From: Pseudocitrobacter vendiensis
GTDB taxonomy: Bacteria; Pseudomonadota; Gammaproteobacteria; Enterobacterales; Enterobacteriaceae
DNA: 64,000 nt
NCBI RefSeq assembly: GCF_943590815.1
Contig: NZ_CALSBS010000010.1
Location: forward strand, 91,163-155,162
Direction: 5' to 3'
Every line of letters begins with the position of its first letter. Within the stretch, counting starts at the first letter, position 1. The translations under genes and the position numbers were made by a program. A model generated the notes under the pieces. It was not told the origin of the DNA. It worked only from the letters and a program-made list of their open reading frames with translations, and made no database searches. Positions 40,086 through 51,692 of the stretch are shown here, one piece after another.

Positions 40086-40670
40086 GTGACGATTAAACTG
40101 ATTGTCGGCCTGGCTAACCCCGGCGCAGAGTATGCTGCGACGCGCCATAACGCGGGTGCCTGGTATGTCGATTTGCTGGCGGAGCGCGCCCGTGCGCCGC
40201 TGAAAGAAGAAAGTAAATTTTTTGGCTACACCTCGCGCATTAATCTGGCGGGTGAAGATGTGCGCCTGCTGGTCCCCACCACTTTTATGAACCTGAGTGG
40301 AAAAGCGGTTGCCGCGCTGGCGACGTTCTATCGTATTAATCCGGATGAAATTCTGGTGGCGCACGATGAGCTCGACCTGGCTCCAGGCGTCGCAAAGTTT
40401 AAGCTGGGTGGTGGTCATGGCGGCCATAATGGGCTTAAAGATATCATCAGCAAACTGGGCAATAACCCCAATTTTCATCGCTTACGCATCGGAATTGGCC
40501 ATCCGGGGGATAAAAACAAAGTTGTCGGTTTCGTTCTCGGCAAACCGCAGGCTTCTGAACAGAAGCTAATCGACGAAGCGGTAGACGAAGCGGCGCGCTG
40601 TACCGAGATCTGGCTGAAGGATGGCTTAACCAAAGCCACCAACCGTTTGCACGCCTTTAAGGCGCAATAA
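40086..40670 (+). CDS. pth: peptidyl-tRNA hydrolase Pth
   Basis: Releases peptides from dropped-off peptidyl-tRNA. It has 194 residues from a GTG start, as in E. coli. The N-terminus [20 protein letters not shown] continues into HNAG. Catalytic His21 (His20 in the usual numbering), Asn11, and the Asp of HDELDL are present, with [13 protein letters not shown] closing the active site. ychF follows after 115 bp. Confidence 0.98.
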   Translation: MTIKLIVGLANPGAEYAATRHNAGAWYVDLLAERARAPLKEESKFFGYTSRINLAGEDVRLLVPTTFMNLSGKAVAALATFYRINPDEILVAHDELDLAPGVAKFKLGGGHGGHNGLKDIISKLGNNPNFHRLRIGIGHPGDKNKVVGFVLGKPQASEQKLIDEAVDEAARCTEIWLKDGLTKATNRLHAFKAQ

Positions 40671-40686
40671 CCGTTGAACTGCGGCA

Positions 40687-40710
40687 TTTTTTCCGCATGC
40701 CGTGTATAAT
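40687..40710 (+). promoter_or_regulatory. likely ychF promoter (-10)
   Basis: TATAAT at 40705–40710 in the pth–ychF gap, preceded by a T-rich stretch TTTTTTCC. No good -35 at 17 bp was found, so assignment rests on the -10 only. Confidence 0.4.
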
Positions 40711-40785
40711 AGGCAGAGTTATTTACTTTTCTGATACCTGTTATCAATAACAGGTTGATTATCAAAAGATTAAGGTGATTTAAAC

Positions 40786-41877
40786 ATGGGATTTAAATGC
40801 GGTATCGTCGGTTTGCCTAACGTGGGCAAATCCACCCTGTTCAATGCGCTCACGAAAGCAGGTATTGAAGCGGCGAACTTCCCGTTCTGTACCATTGAGC
40901 CGAACACCGGTGTTGTACCCATGCCCGACCCGCGTCTGGACCAGCTGGCTGAAATCGTTAAACCGCAGCGCATCCTGCCAACCACCATGGAATTCGTGGA
41001 CATCGCAGGCCTGGTAAAAGGCGCGTCCAAAGGTGAAGGTCTGGGTAACCAGTTCCTGACCAACATCCGCGAAACCGAAGCCATTGGCCACGTCGTTCGT
41101 TGCTTCGAAAACGACAATATCATCCACGTTTCTGGCAAAGTTGATCCGGCAGAAGATATCGACGTCATCAACACCGAACTGGCGCTCTCTGACCTTGATA
41201 CCTGCGAACGCGCTATCCACCGCGTGCAGAAGAAAGCCAAAGGCGGCGATAAAGACGCGAAAGCTGAACTGGCTGCACTGGAAAAATGCCTGCCGCAACT
41301 GGAAAACGCCGGTATGCTGCGCGCGCTGGATCTCACAGAAGAAGACAAGGCCGCCATCCGCTACCTGAGCTTCCTCACCCTGAAGCCAACCATGTACATC
41401 GCTAACGTCAATGAAGACGGTTTCGAGAACAACCCATACCTGGACAAAGTACGCGAAATCGCCGCCGCCGAAGGTTCCGTGGTGGTTCCGGTGTGTGCTG
41501 CCGTTGAATCTGATATCGCCGAACTCGACGATGAAGAGCGTGACGAATTTATGCAGGAACTGGGACTTGAAGAGCCAGGTCTGAACCGCGTGATTCGCGC
41601 CGGTTACGCCCTACTGAATCTGCAAACTTACTTCACCGCAGGCGTGAAAGAAGTGCGCGCGTGGACCATTCCTGTCGGCGCGACCGCACCGCAGGCTGCC
41701 GGTAAAATCCACACCGACTTCGAAAAAGGCTTCATCCGCGCCCAGACTATCGCGTTTGAAGACTTCATCACCTACAAGGGTGAACAAGGCGCGAAAGAAG
41801 CCGGTAAAATGCGTGCAGAAGGGAAAGAGTACATCGTGAAAGATGGCGATGTGATGAACTTCTTGTTTAACGTGTAA
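40786..41877 (+). CDS. ychF: redox-regulated ATPase YchF (OLA1/Obg-like)
   Basis: 363-residue Obg-family P-loop protein that hydrolyses ATP rather than GTP and associates with ribosomes. In E. coli it inhibits catalase and oxidative-stress defence. G1 [14 protein letters not shown] is at about residue 8. The specificity motif is NVNEDG instead of NKxD, which explains ATP preference. A coiled-coil insert and C-terminal TGS domain ([41 protein letters not shown]) follow. Confidence 0.97.
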   Translation: MGFKCGIVGLPNVGKSTLFNALTKAGIEAANFPFCTIEPNTGVVPMPDPRLDQLAEIVKPQRILPTTMEFVDIAGLVKGASKGEGLGNQFLTNIRETEAIGHVVRCFENDNIIHVSGKVDPAEDIDVINTELALSDLDTCERAIHRVQKKAKGGDKDAKAELAALEKCLPQLENAGMLRALDLTEEDKAAIRYLSFLTLKPTMYIANVNEDGFENNPYLDKVREIAAAEGSVVVPVCAAVESDIAELDDEERDEFMQELGLEEPGLNRVIRAGYALLNLQTYFTAGVKEVRAWTIPVGATAPQAAGKIHTDFEKGFIRAQTIAFEDFITYKGEQGAKEAGKMRAEGKEYIVKDGDVMNFLFNV

Positions 41878-41914
41878 GGTGGTTTGTCAGGCCTGTTGGT
41901 CTCAATGAACACAA

Positions 41915-41947
41915 TAAAAAATCCACGCATTTGCGTGGATTTTTTTG
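41915..41947. terminator. ychF terminator
   Basis: AAAAAATCCACGCA–TT–TGCGTGGATTTTTTT, 38 bp past the stop, with A and T tracts on both sides. Confidence 0.9.
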
Positions 41948-42056
41948 TTTGCGGCTGAGCGAGAAAAGTGACAGCGCAACATTGAGGTTTAACATTAGCC
42001 GTGCTTTAAGGAAACTGGCGCCTTTTCAACGCCAGTTTTTCATTTTGAGAAACGTA

Positions 42057-42671
42057 TTAGCGAGTAGTGCCGAGCGGAATTTCCGGATCAGGCTCGTGCG
42101 TTATTCGGTTACGCAGGTCTCTACGGATAATTTCAATAGACCAGAACCAGATTAAATGCCCAAAAATTTCAGAGACATTTTCATACCAGGGAAGATCAAA
42201 CAATGGAGGAGTCAGCCCCATTAATGGGAAAGAGATCATATGCACAAAAAGCTGCGCTAATGCACCAGCCAATAACCCCTGCCAGAGTTTAATTTTCGGG
42301 AAAACTTCAGCAACGACGCAGTAGCCCAAAGCGAATACAATTGAAAAGATAATATGCGTGACACCAACCCAGTTAAATACATGACCGGCGAAGGTATAAA
42401 CTGCCGCATTAGGATCCGCAAGCCCCACCCAGTCACGAAGAAAAACATAAGGAGGATTAAGGAAATTGCGTGAGCAATCAATTTGCCCCGCCGCTCTAAT
42501 TAATGATTCAGGGCCACACGCAGCATTGAATATATCAACAGGACTGCGTGGAGGTAATGGCACCTCAGCCCCCCATTTCACGAATGCTGACACGATACCG
42601 GCAATCAAACCGATAAAAGCAGCGAGGCCATAACGTCTACGGTTTGGTGGAGTCTGTTCAAATATATTCAT
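42057..42671 (-). CDS. yagU: inner membrane protein YagU (DUF1440)
   Basis: 204 residues, almost identical to E. coli YagU, which contributes to acid resistance. About four membrane segments: [72 protein letters not shown] and [15 protein letters not shown]. In E. coli K-12 this gene lies elsewhere, so its place beside ychF marks the edge of the accessory block. It has its own AT-rich upstream region. Confidence 0.93.
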   Translation of the reverse strand: MNIFEQTPPNRRRYGLAAFIGLIAGIVSAFVKWGAEVPLPPRSPVDIFNAACGPESLIRAAGQIDCSRNFLNPPYVFLRDWVGLADPNAAVYTFAGHVFNWVGVTHIIFSIVFALGYCVVAEVFPKIKLWQGLLAGALAQLFVHMISFPLMGLTPPLFDLPWYENVSEIFGHLIWFWSIEIIRRDLRNRITHEPDPEIPLGTTR

Positions 42672-42810
42672 ATTTCTTCCATTGAAAGTGATCGTATTAA
42701 TCTCATCTTAAGATAGTATTCCTAAAACTTCTTAACTGTAAAGATATGTATAGAGCTTCTTGTCTACTTTCAGATATTGCACGTCAGACCGAGGGAAAAT
42801 CTCACTGTAA

Positions 42811-42836
42811 AAAATCCACGCCACCACGTGGATTTT
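42811..42836 (-). terminator. prpBCDE terminator
   Basis: On the minus strand AAAATCCACG–TGGTGG–CGTGGATTTTTT, 13 bp after the prpE stop. Its ATCCACG arm resembles the ychF terminator stem. Confidence 0.85.
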
Positions 42837-42849
42837 TCGCAAACTAACC

Positions 42850-44736
42850 CTATTCCCCCAGTGCCCGCCTGATCTCCACCAATGCATTCGGGTCCTCAAT
42901 CGTCGTAAGATCCCCCGGGTCTCTCCCCTCACAAATCGCCTGCATCGCGCGCCTGAGCATTTTGCCGGATCGCGTTTTCGGCAACTGTGAAACAAAGTAA
43001 ATCCGCGCCGGTCGCCCGAAGTGACCAATCTGGTCATCCACCCGATGCTGGATAGCCTGTTCTTCCTCCTGCGCCACATCGCGCAACAGCAGGCTGTCGC
43101 CCTGTTTGGGGATAACAAACGCCACGGCTACCTGCCCTTTCACCGCATCCTTCACGCCGACCACCGCCACTTCCGCGACGTTACCGTAGCCCGAGATGCT
43201 CTCTTCAATTTCGCGCGTCCCGAGCCGATGCCCGGCGATGTTGATCACGTCGTCCGTGCGCCCAAGGATAAAGTAATAGCCGTCCTCATCCCGAATGCCC
43301 CAGTCAAAAGTCGCGTATACCGGGCGCTCGAACAGTGACCAGTAGGTATTCACAAAACGCTCATCATTGCCCCAGATGGTCTGAATACAGCCCGGCGGTA
43401 GCGGCCCTTCAATCACGACCATGCCCTTTTCATTCGCACCGCATGGCTGCCCGGTATGTTCATTGAGCAGTTTGACGTGATAGCCAAACATCGGCACGCC
43501 AGGGCTGCCGAGGCGTGTCGGGCGATCGCTCAACTCGCGGGCGATAGCCATAATTGGCCAGCCAGATTCAGTCTGCCAGTAGTTGTCGATGACCGGGATG
43601 CCCAGCGTTTCGGTCACCCAACTGGCGGTCGGTTCATCCAGCGGTTCTCCGGCGAGATACAGGACTTCCAGCGATGAAATATCATGATTGCGTATTTGCG
43701 CGGTGGGGAATTTCTTCAGCACGCGAATGGCAGTCGGCGCGGAGAACATCCGGCTGACCTGATATTTTTCAACGATTTTCCACCAGACGCTGCAATCCGG
43801 CCAGGTCGGCGTGCCTTCAAAAACCACTGTCGCCATCCCCGCCAGCAGCGGCGCATAAACGATATACGAATGCCCCACCACCCAGCCGATATCGGAGGTG
43901 CAGAAGAACACGCCGCCCGCTTTACCGCCAAAAATCGTCGCCATCGTCGTCGCCAGCGCCACGGCATAACCGCCGACATCGCGCTGAACGCCTTTCGGTT
44001 TTCCCGTCGTGCCAGAGGTATAAAGAATGCAGGAGGTTTCACTCGCCTCCAGCCAGACAACCGGCACCCGGGCATCAAGATGCTGCTCACGCAGTATCGC
44101 GTAATCGGCATCACGCTCAGCTACGCGCTGCATCGGTGCCAGCCCACGGTCAACCAGCAGCACCCGTTGCGGCGGATGTTCTGCGAGCGAAATCGCATCG
44201 TCGAGCAACTTTTTGTAAGGGATCACTTTCCCGGCGCGCGATCCGCCATCCGCTGAGACGATCAGCACCGGGCGCGCATCATCAATCCGCGCCGCCAGGC
44301 TGTGCGAGGCGAAACCGCCAAACACAACTGAGTGGATCGCACCAATGCGGGCGCAGGCCAGCAGCGTAATATGCGCTTCGGCGATCATCGGCATATACAC
44401 CAGCACCCGGTCACCGCGCGAGACGCCAAGCGTTTGCAGCATCGCTGCTGTGCGATTCACTTCGGCGTGCAGTTCGCGAAAGGTAAATGTTCGCTCCTCG
44501 CCCGTTTCCGCCGACACGGCAATCAGCGCCAGCGCCTCAGGTTGGGTCGTTAGCCAGCGATCGATAGCGTTATGGCACAGGTTGGTCGTGCCGCCGCAAA
44601 ACCAGCGGGCAAACGGTGGATTGTCATAGTTGAGCGTACGCGTAAACGGCATCTGCCAGTCGATGCGCCGGGCCTGCTCGGCCCAGAATGCCTCCGGGTC
44701 GTTAATCGACCGCTGATAGAACGTCTCATAAGACAT
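42850..44736 (-). CDS. prpE: propionyl-CoA synthetase PrpE
   Basis: Activates propionate to propionyl-CoA (ATP to AMP), the entry to the 2-methylcitrate cycle. It has 628 residues. The acyl-adenylate P-loop is ILYTSGTTGKPKGVQRD; the A5/A8 regions are DNYWQTESGWPI and YFILGRTDDVINIAGHRLGTREIE. The acetylatable catalytic Lys is in LPKTRSGKMLRRAM. Last gene of prpBCDE, 21 bp after prpD. Confidence 0.97.
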   Translation of the reverse strand: MSYETFYQRSINDPEAFWAEQARRIDWQMPFTRTLNYDNPPFARWFCGGTTNLCHNAIDRWLTTQPEALALIAVSAETGEERTFTFRELHAEVNRTAAMLQTLGVSRGDRVLVYMPMIAEAHITLLACARIGAIHSVVFGGFASHSLAARIDDARPVLIVSADGGSRAGKVIPYKKLLDDAISLAEHPPQRVLLVDRGLAPMQRVAERDADYAILREQHLDARVPVVWLEASETSCILYTSGTTGKPKGVQRDVGGYAVALATTMATIFGGKAGGVFFCTSDIGWVVGHSYIVYAPLLAGMATVVFEGTPTWPDCSVWWKIVEKYQVSRMFSAPTAIRVLKKFPTAQIRNHDISSLEVLYLAGEPLDEPTASWVTETLGIPVIDNYWQTESGWPIMAIARELSDRPTRLGSPGVPMFGYHVKLLNEHTGQPCGANEKGMVVIEGPLPPGCIQTIWGNDERFVNTYWSLFERPVYATFDWGIRDEDGYYFILGRTDDVINIAGHRLGTREIEESISGYGNVAEVAVVGVKDAVKGQVAVAFVIPKQGDSLLLRDVAQEEEQAIQHRVDDQIGHFGRPARIYFVSQLPKTRSGKMLRRAMQAICEGRDPGDLTTIEDPNALVEIRRALGE

Positions 44737-44757
44737 AGAAGTCTCCTTCTGAACGGA

Positions 44758-46209
44758 TCAGATGACGAACAGATCAAGGAACGCGTTTACCGGCATCTGC
44801 TCCAGGCGCTGTCTGTCCAGGGAGGCCTCCAGAATGCGTTGCTGCTGACGGGCCGGGAACTGGCGTGCCAGGTTGGTTTTAAATTTCTCAATCAGCAGCG
44901 GGATCCCTTCTTCGCGGCGACGCGCGTGACCAATCGGGTACTCCACCACCACCTCCTCAAAGCGGCTACCGTCCGAAAACTCGACGGTTAAGCCATTGGC
45001 AATTGAGCGTTTTTGCGGGTCGTGATAATCGCGGGTAAATGCCGGGTCTTCATGGCAATGGGTTTTGGCGCGCAGAACATCAATGCGCGGGTCGCTGGCG
45101 ATATTCTCTTCATAGTCCGACGCCGTCAGGCGGCCAAACAGCAACGGGATGGCGACCATATACTGAATGCAGTGATCGCGGTCGGCCGGGTTGGTGAGCG
45201 GCCCTTTTTTGTCGATAATGCGAATACAGGCTTCATGTGTGCGAATACTCACGCGCTCAATATCCGCCGCCGTTTTCCCCTCAGCGACCATTTTTTGATG
45301 CAACGTCATCGCGGCTTCAACCGCCGTCTGCGAGTGGAACTCTGCCGGGAAGGAGATTTTAAACAGCACGTTCTCCATCACGTAGCTACCGTAAGGACGC
45401 TGGAAGCGGAACGTCTCGCCCCTGAAGGAGACATCGTAGAAGCCCCAGGTTTTGGCAGTCAGTGCCGTGGGATACCCCATTTCACCGGTCTGCGCCATCA
45501 GTGCCAGCCGTACCGCGCGCGACGTGGCGTCACCTGCCGCCCAGGATTTACGCGTGCCGGTATTGGGCGCATGGCGATAGGTTCGCAGTGACTGCCCGTC
45601 AACCCACGCCAAAGAAACGGCATTTAAGATCTCTTCTCGATTCAGGCCAAGCATCTCTGCCACCACCGCCGTCGAGGCCACTTTCACCAGCAGCACATGG
45701 TCTAACCCAACTTTATTGAAGGCGTTTTCCAGCGCGATGCAGCCCTGAATTTCATGCGCTTTAATCATGCCAGCCAGCACTTTCTGCATGGTGAGCGGCG
45801 CTTTACCCGTCGCCACGGCATTACGCGACAGCCAGTCGGCCACCGCCAGAATACCGCCCAGATTGTCAGAAGGATGCCCCCACTCTGCCGCCAGCCAGGT
45901 ATCGTTGAAATCCAGCCAGCGGATCATCGCACCAATATTGAATGCTGCCTGCACCGGGTCGAGCTGAAACTGCGTGCCCGGCACTTTCGCGCCGTTGGGC
46001 ACGACCGTTCCCGGCACAATCGGCCCCATCATTTTTTTACACGCCGGATATTCCAGCGCTTCCAGCCCGCAGCCCAACGTATCGAGCAGGCAATAATGCG
46101 CGGTGTTCCACGCCACGGTGGAATCAATCTGGTAATTCATCACGTAATCCACGATATCGACGATTTCCTGATCGAATTCCGCACGAAGATGGGTAATCGG
46201 CTGAGACAT
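44758..46209 (-). CDS. prpD: 2-methylcitrate dehydratase PrpD
   Basis: Dehydrates 2-methylcitrate to 2-methyl-cis-aconitate without an Fe-S cluster. It has 483 residues, MmgE/PrpD fold. Recognisable stretches: [55 protein letters not shown] and [32 protein letters not shown]. It is close to E. coli PrpD. 44 bp after prpC. Confidence 0.97.
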   Translation of the reverse strand: MSQPITHLRAEFDQEIVDIVDYVMNYQIDSTVAWNTAHYCLLDTLGCGLEALEYPACKKMMGPIVPGTVVPNGAKVPGTQFQLDPVQAAFNIGAMIRWLDFNDTWLAAEWGHPSDNLGGILAVADWLSRNAVATGKAPLTMQKVLAGMIKAHEIQGCIALENAFNKVGLDHVLLVKVASTAVVAEMLGLNREEILNAVSLAWVDGQSLRTYRHAPNTGTRKSWAAGDATSRAVRLALMAQTGEMGYPTALTAKTWGFYDVSFRGETFRFQRPYGSYVMENVLFKISFPAEFHSQTAVEAAMTLHQKMVAEGKTAADIERVSIRTHEACIRIIDKKGPLTNPADRDHCIQYMVAIPLLFGRLTASDYEENIASDPRIDVLRAKTHCHEDPAFTRDYHDPQKRSIANGLTVEFSDGSRFEEVVVEYPIGHARRREEGIPLLIEKFKTNLARQFPARQQQRILEASLDRQRLEQMPVNAFLDLFVI

Positions 46210-46253
46210 GTTTGTTTTCCTGTTTTGGTTATTGTCAGAGGTAAGCAGATGAA

Positions 46254-47420
46254 TTACTGGCGATTTTCCAGCGTGACAAAAGGTTTATCTTCCGGCCCGG
46301 TATAGTTGGCAGACGGGCGGATGATTTTATTGTCCTGGCGCTGTTCAATGACGTGGGCCGACCAGCCCGTCACGCGCGCCATCACAAACAGCGGCGTGAA
46401 CATCGCGGTGGGGACGCCCATCATGTTGTAGGAGACCGCCGAGAACCAGTCGAGGTTGGGGAACATCTTCTTAGTTTCCCACATCACCGTTTCCAGGCGG
46501 TCGGCGATGTCATACATCTTCATGGAGCCTGCTTCACGGGAGAGCTGATAGGCTATGGTTTTGATCACCTCATGGCGCGGGTCGGAAATCGTATACACCG
46601 GATGACCGAAGCCGATCACCACCTCTTTGTTTTCAATGCGACGGCGAATATCCTGCTCGGCTTCGTCCGGCGTTTCATAACGTTGCTGAATATCGAGCGA
46701 CACCTCATTGGCCCCGCCGTGCTTCGGCCCGCGTAGCGCGCCAATCCCACCGATAATAGCGGAATAGATATCCGAGCCTGTTCCGGCAATCACCCGCGAG
46801 GCGAACGTTGAGGCATTAAACTCATGTTCGGCGTAGAGAATGAGCGACGCGTGCATCGCCTTCACCTGGCTTTGCGGCGGTTTATGGCCGTGTAACAGGT
46901 GCAAAAAATGGCCGCCGATGGAGTCGTCATCGGTTTCCGGCTGGATCCGCTCGCCGTTGTGGCTGTAGTGATACCAGTAGAGAAGAATAGAGCCGAGCGA
47001 CGCCAGCAGCTTGTCCGCAATATCGCGCGCCCCGGAAACCGAGTGTTCCTCTTTCTCTGGCAATGTACAGCCCAGCGCAGAGACGCCGGTGCGCAGTACA
47101 TCCATAGGGTGCGATGCCGCCGGCAGCGATTCCAGCACGATGCGCACGTTGGCAGGCAGACCGCGTAATGCTTTCAGCCGTGTCTTATACGCATGCAACT
47201 CATCGCGATTGGGCAGTTTGCCGTGAATCAGCAGATACGCCACCTCTTCAAACTCGCAGTGCTTCGCGAGGTCGAGAATGTCATAGCCGCGATAGTGAAG
47301 ATCGTTGCCGCTTTTGCCCACGGAACAAAGGGCGGTATTTCCGGCAGGCACACCGGAAAGCGCCACGGATTTTTTCGGTTTTGTGGCAGTCGTGTTTTGC
47401 AAAATGGTCGCTTCGCTCAT
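46254..47420 (-). CDS. prpC: 2-methylcitrate synthase PrpC
   Basis: Condenses propionyl-CoA with oxaloacetate. It has 388 residues, citrate-synthase family. Catalytic His and substrate-binding residues are in [19 protein letters not shown] and [18 protein letters not shown], and the conserved Asp/Arg region is [17 protein letters not shown]. The extreme N-terminus is variable. 40 bp after prpB. Confidence 0.97.
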   Translation of the reverse strand: MSEATILQNTTATKPKKSVALSGVPAGNTALCSVGKSGNDLHYRGYDILDLAKHCEFEEVAYLLIHGKLPNRDELHAYKTRLKALRGLPANVRIVLESLPAASHPMDVLRTGVSALGCTLPEKEEHSVSGARDIADKLLASLGSILLYWYHYSHNGERIQPETDDDSIGGHFLHLLHGHKPPQSQVKAMHASLILYAEHEFNASTFASRVIAGTGSDIYSAIIGGIGALRGPKHGGANEVSLDIQQRYETPDEAEQDIRRRIENKEVVIGFGHPVYTISDPRHEVIKTIAYQLSREAGSMKMYDIADRLETVMWETKKMFPNLDWFSAVSYNMMGVPTAMFTPLFVMARVTGWSAHVIEQRQDNKIIRPSANYTGPEDKPFVTLENRQ

Positions 47421-47460
47421 ACTGGCCTCGTCTTATTATGGATGTGTAGGGTAAAACCGA

Positions 47461-48351
47461 TTACTTGCCGCGTTTGCTGGCAAACAGGGCGTCGAGTTTC
47501 TCTTCAAACTGGTAGTAGTTGATGCTTTCGTAGAGTTCGCTGCGGGTTTGCATGATGTCGATAACGCTCTTCTGCGTGCCTTCCTGACGCAGTACGTTGT
47601 AGACCTGTTCCGCGGCGCGGTTCATGGCGCGAAACGCCGACAGCGGATAGAGCGCCATCGCCACGTGCGCACTGTGCAGTTCGTCGGTGGTGAACAGCGG
47701 CGTCGCGCCGAATTCGGTGATGTTGGCAAGAATCGGCACCTGCACCGCATCGGCAAACTGGCGATACATCGACAGTTCGGTGATGGCTTCCGGGAACAGC
47801 ATGTCAGCCCCGGCTTCGATATACGCACGGGCGCGTTCAATGGCGGCGTCCAGGCCTTCCACCGCCAGGGCGTCAGTGCGCGCCATAATCACAAAGTCCG
47901 GGTCGGTACGGGCATCCACGGCGGCTTTAATGCGATCGACCATCTCTTCGGTTGAGACAATCTCTTTATTCGGGCGATGGCCGCAGCGTTTCGCCCCCAC
48001 CTGATCTTCGATGTGCAGCCCTGCCGCACCGGCTTTACTCACCGATTTCACCGTGCGCGCCACGTTAAACGCCGAGGCGCCAAACCCGCTGTCGACGTCC
48101 ACCAGCAGCGGCAGCGAGCAAACATCCGTAATACGCCGGATATCGGTCAGCACATCGTCCAGCCCGGTGATGCCTAAATCAGGCAGGCCAAGCGATCCCG
48201 CCGCCACGCCGCCGCCGGAGAGATAAATCGCCTGAAACCCGGCCCGCTGCGCCAGCAGTGCGTGGTTAGCGTTGATGGTGCCTGCAATTTGTAGCGGGGA
48301 TTCTTTGCTCAGCGCCTGTCGGAATGCCTGACCCGGTGATTGAGTGCTCAT
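47461..48351 (-). CDS. prpB: 2-methylisocitrate lyase PrpB
   Basis: Cleaves 2-methylisocitrate to pyruvate and succinate. It has 296 residues from the ATG at 48351 (AGAGGTGTGC precedes); an ATG at 48357 lies too close to that site. Isocitrate-lyase fold: [29 protein letters not shown], metal ligands in [10 protein letters not shown], catalytic Cys in [13 protein letters not shown], and [12 protein letters not shown]. coli has LVDADIGFG where this has LVDVDSGFG. First gene of the operon. Confidence 0.97.
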   Translation of the reverse strand: MSTQSPGQAFRQALSKESPLQIAGTINANHALLAQRAGFQAIYLSGGGVAAGSLGLPDLGITGLDDVLTDIRRITDVCSLPLLVDVDSGFGASAFNVARTVKSVSKAGAAGLHIEDQVGAKRCGHRPNKEIVSTEEMVDRIKAAVDARTDPDFVIMARTDALAVEGLDAAIERARAYIEAGADMLFPEAITELSMYRQFADAVQVPILANITEFGATPLFTTDELHSAHVAMALYPLSAFRAMNRAAEQVYNVLRQEGTQKSVIDIMQTRSELYESINYYQFEEKLDALFASKRGK

Positions 48352-48398
48352 GCACACCTCTTTGTTGTTTAAATGTTATTTTTGCGTAACAACAAAAG

Positions 48399-48414
48399 AG
48401 CAAGCGATGTGCCA
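48399..48414 (-). promoter_or_regulatory. sigma-54 promoter of prpBCDE
   Basis: TGGCACATCGCTTGCT on the minus strand matches TGGCAC-N5-TTGCT exactly. The start would be near 48388, about 37 bp before prpB. Activated by PrpR, encoded divergently. Confidence 0.9.
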
Positions 48415-48545
48415 GAACGACCGCGTCAGTTCACAAAAATAAAAACAGAAGAATATTGATAATAAAATCATGCCGTTGAATATATTCTTTCTCGCCATAT
48501 CGCTTAAGCATGAGGGTAAAGCGCTTCAGCTAACGTTTAAGAGAT

Positions 48546-48581
48546 TGTTTCACCCTCTGTTTTTGAAACATCAATGAAACA
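48546..48581. promoter_or_regulatory. candidate PrpR operator
   Basis: One TGTTTCA (48546–48552) and two TGAAACA copies (48564–48570, 48575–48581) form inverted and direct repeats between prpB and prpR, about 160 bp upstream of the sigma-54 promoter. That is a usual distance for an enhancer-binding protein. Confidence 0.7.
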
Positions 48582-48623
48582 CAACTACAACAGATCAGGT
48601 CTCCCCCATTTGAGTGCGTTATC

Positions 48624-50204
48624 ATGACCGATAACTTCACGCCCGCTGCGAAACCGGTTATCTGGACCGTCTCAGTGACGCGCCTGTTTGATCTGTTCCG
48701 CGATATCAGCCTTGAGTTCGACCATCTGGCGACGATTACGCCGATTCAACTCGGCTTTGAGAAAGCCGTGCAGTACATTCGCCAGAAACTGCTCACCGAA
48801 CACTGCGACGCGATTATTGCCGCCGGTTCGAACGGCGCGTATCTGAAAAGCCGCCTCTCGGTGCCGGTCATTCTGATCCGTCCCGGCGGGTTTGATCTGT
48901 TGCAGGCGCTGGGCAAAGCACGCCGCGTAGCCGACCGGATCGGCGTCATTACTTACAAAGCGCCGCTGCCTGCGCTACAGGAGTTTCAGAAAAGTTTTCA
49001 GCTGCCGCTTGAACAGCGCAGCTACGTCACTGAAGAAGATGCCCGTAGCCAGATAACCGAATTGAAGGCCTCCGGGATCCGCGTGCTGGTCGGCGCAGGG
49101 TTAGTCACAGAGCTCGCCGAAGAAGCGGGGCTGTCGGCGGTCTTTCTCTATTCTGCTGCCACGGTGCGCCAGGCGTTCAGCGATGCGCTGGATATGACCC
49201 GATTTTCCGCTACCGTCCGCAGCAGCGCTCAACGCGACACCCTGCGTACCCGCTACGGCCTGGGCGATCTGGTGGGTGAATCAGGGATAATGGAACAGCT
49301 TCGCCGAACGATTCTGCTTTATGCGCGATCCCCGGCGGCGGTGTTAATTGAAGGCGAAACCGGCACCGGGAAAGAGCTGGCAGCGCAGGCACTGCATCAG
49401 GAGTATTTTGCTCACCATCGCCCACGCGCGGGCCGTGGCTCGCCGCCCTTTGTGGCGATTAACTGCGGGGCGATAGCGGAGTCGTTGCTGGAAGCTGAGT
49501 TGTTTGGCTATGAAGAAGGCGCATTTACCGGCTCACGGCGCGGCGGACGCAGCGGCTTGCTGGAAACCGCCAACGACGGCACGCTGTTCCTCGATGAAAT
49601 CGGCGAAATGCCGCTGCATCTGCAAACGCGCCTGCTGCGCGTGCTGGAGGAAAAACGGGTGACGCGCGTCGGCGGGCAGCAGCCGCTGAACGTTGAGTTT
49701 CGTGTTATCAGCGCGACGCATTGCGACCTGCAACAAGCCGTCGCCGAGGGTCGTTTCCGCGCCGATCTCTTTTTCCGCCTCAGCGCTCTGCGTCTGCGCT
49801 TACCCGCCCTGCGCGAGCGTGGCGACGATATCGCGCTGCTGGCGCGGCGCTACCTGACGCAATCGCTGGCGGCGCTGGATGCACCGCTGAGCGACGCCCT
49901 GCAGCGACGCATCGCGCTCTGCCTGCCGCCGTTGTTGCGCTACGCCTGGCCGGGCAATATTCGCGAACTTCGCAACCTCTGCGAGCGGCTGGCGCTGCTG
50001 CTCAGCAGTGACATGATCGGCGATGAGCGGGACCTTCCCGCACTTCTGCCAGAACTGTATGACGCGGAAAATACGCTCACAGTTTCACCATCAGCCATTG
50101 ACGCACTGGCGCAGTGTGGCGGCGATCGCAGCGCCGCCGCGCGTTATCTGGGGGTCAGCCGCACCACCTTCTGGCGACGGCTGAAAGAGGAACAGGCGCG
50201 CTAA
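48624..50204 (+). CDS. prpR: propionate catabolism sigma-54 activator PrpR
   Basis: Enhancer-binding protein responding to 2-methylcitrate. It has 526 residues. The N-terminal PrpR_N sensor (1–200; [42 protein letters not shown]) precedes an AAA+ domain with Walker [17 protein letters not shown], the sigma-54-contacting [13 protein letters not shown], Walker [14 protein letters not shown] and [14 protein letters not shown] Fis-type helix-turn-helix ([23 protein letters not shown]) ends it. The stop overlaps that of convergent urtE. Confidence 0.96.
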   Translation: MTDNFTPAAKPVIWTVSVTRLFDLFRDISLEFDHLATITPIQLGFEKAVQYIRQKLLTEHCDAIIAAGSNGAYLKSRLSVPVILIRPGGFDLLQALGKARRVADRIGVITYKAPLPALQEFQKSFQLPLEQRSYVTEEDARSQITELKASGIRVLVGAGLVTELAEEAGLSAVFLYSAATVRQAFSDALDMTRFSATVRSSAQRDTLRTRYGLGDLVGESGIMEQLRRTILLYARSPAAVLIEGETGTGKELAAQALHQEYFAHHRPRAGRGSPPFVAINCGAIAESLLEAELFGYEEGAFTGSRRGGRSGLLETANDGTLFLDEIGEMPLHLQTRLLRVLEEKRVTRVGGQQPLNVEFRVISATHCDLQQAVAEGRFRADLFFRLSALRLRLPALRERGDDIALLARRYLTQSLAALDAPLSDALQRRIALCLPPLLRYAWPGNIRELRNLCERLALLLSSDMIGDERDLPALLPELYDAENTLTVSPSAIDALAQCGGDRSAAARYLGVSRTTFWRRLKEEQAR

Positions 50205-50899
50205 ATCGCCACCAGCCCGCGAACCCCCTGCGCCTCCATTTCATCACCGCGCCCGCGCTGGATAATCGCCCCGCGAGACATCACCAGATAGTTATCTGCA
50301 AGCTCAGCGGCAAAGTCATAAAACTGCTCCACCAGCAGAATCGCCATGTCACCGCGCCTGGCGAGACTTCTGATCACCGTGCCAATCTCTTTGATCACCG
50401 ACGGTTGAATCCCTTCGGTAGGTTCATCAAGAATCAGCAGTTCCGGGCGACAGGCAAGCGCGCGGCCAATTGCCAACTGCTGCTGTTGCCCGCCAGATAA
50501 ATCCCCGCCGCGTCGCTGCTTCATTTCACGGAGCACAGGAAAGAGCGCATAGATCTCTTCCGGTACCGCTTTTGCGTCACGCCCGGAGAAACGCGCCAGC
50601 CCCATCAACAGGTTTTCCTCTACCGTCAAACGCGGGAAGATTTCGCGCCCCTGCGGCACATACGCAATCCCCTGCTGCACGCGCTGATGAGGCCTCATCC
50701 CGTTAATCACCTTCCCTTTCCAGCGGATTTCGCCAGATTTTGCCGGAATGACGCCCATCAGACATTTCAGTAGCGTGGTTTTGCCCACGCCGTTTCGCCC
50801 TAACAGACAGGTGATTTCCCCCGGCGTGGTGTCGAACGATAAGCCACGCAGAATGTGGCTGCCGCCGTAATATTGATTAAGATCCTGAACCTGCAACAT
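50201..50899 (-). CDS. urtE: urea ABC transporter ATP-binding protein UrtE
   Basis: LivF-type ATPase of the urea importer. It has 232 residues from the ATG at 50899. Walker A is [13 protein letters not shown]; signature is [16 protein letters not shown]. Walker B is [16 protein letters not shown], whose EGIQPSVI is a UrtE hallmark distinguishing it from branched amino-acid LivF. The start lies one base beyond the urtD stop. Last gene of the urea operon; no terminator was found before convergent prpR. Confidence 0.94.
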   Translation of the reverse strand: MLQVQDLNQYYGGSHILRGLSFDTTPGEITCLLGRNGVGKTTLLKCLMGVIPAKSGEIRWKGKVINGMRPHQRVQQGIAYVPQGREIFPRLTVEENLLMGLARFSGRDAKAVPEEIYALFPVLREMKQRRGGDLSGGQQQQLAIGRALACRPELLILDEPTEGIQPSVIKEIGTVIRSLARRGDMAILLVEQFYDFAAELADNYLVMSRGAIIQRGRGDEMEAQGVRGLVAI

Positions 50900-50900
50900 A

Positions 50901-51692
50901 TTAGCGCCCCAGATAAACGTCGATAACCTGCTCGTTGGCCTGCACGTCACGCAACGATCCCTCCGCCAGCACCTGCCCCTGATGCAGCACCGTCACGTGG
51001 TCGGCAATACTTTCGACAAACCCCATATCGTGCTCAACCACCATCAGTGAATGCTTTCCTGCCAGCGTCCGAAACAGTTCGGCGATGTACTCTGTTTCCG
51101 CATCCGTCAGCCCGGCGGCGGGTTCATCCAGCAGTAACAGATGCGGCTCCTGCACCAGCAGCATGCCAATTTCCAGAAACTGCTTTTGCCCGTGAGATAA
51201 CAACCCCGCGGCGCGCTGGCTGGCGTCGTTAAGACGCAGTAGATGCAGCACCTCATGGATGCGATCCCGCTGCTCGCCGCTCAGTTTAGCGCGCAGGCTG
51301 TGCCACACGGATTTATCGTTTTTCTGCGCGATTTCGAGGTTTTCCAGCACCGTCAGCGCTTCAAAAACAGTGGGTTTCTGAAACTTGCGGCCAATCCCCG
51401 CACGGGCAATCTCAACAGGGGATAAGGTGCGCAGATCGATAGTCTGATCGTAAAAAATCCGCCCGTTATCAGGCTGGGTTTTTCCGGTGATAACATCCAT
51501 GAGCGTGGTTTTTCCCGCGCCGTTAGGGCCAATCACACAGCGCAGCTCACCCACGCCGATGGACAACGAGAGATCGGTTAACGCACGAAAGCCGTCAAAG
51601 GTGACGTTGATCTTTTCCAGTTGCAGCACCGGGTCGGTTTTTTCGCGATAGCGGTCCTGTGGCAGCGGCTGGGTAAAAAGGGAATCAGTCAT
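50901..51692 (-). CDS. urtD: urea ABC transporter ATP-binding protein UrtD
   Basis: LivG-type ATPase, 263 residues from the ATG at 51692 (GGAGGAAGC precedes; an upstream start at 51716 overlaps urtC further). Walker A VIGPNGAGKTTLMDVITGKT, signature LLSHGQKQFLEIGMLL with Walker B LLLLDEPAAGLTDAETEYIAEL. The TDAET segment is typical of UrtD. It pairs with UrtE. Confidence 0.94.
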   Translation of the reverse strand: MTDSLFTQPLPQDRYREKTDPVLQLEKINVTFDGFRALTDLSLSIGVGELRCVIGPNGAGKTTLMDVITGKTQPDNGRIFYDQTIDLRTLSPVEIARAGIGRKFQKPTVFEALTVLENLEIAQKNDKSVWHSLRAKLSGEQRDRIHEVLHLLRLNDASQRAAGLLSHGQKQFLEIGMLLVQEPHLLLLDEPAAGLTDAETEYIAELFRTLAGKHSLMVVEHDMGFVESIADHVTVLHQGQVLAEGSLRDVQANEQVIDVYLGR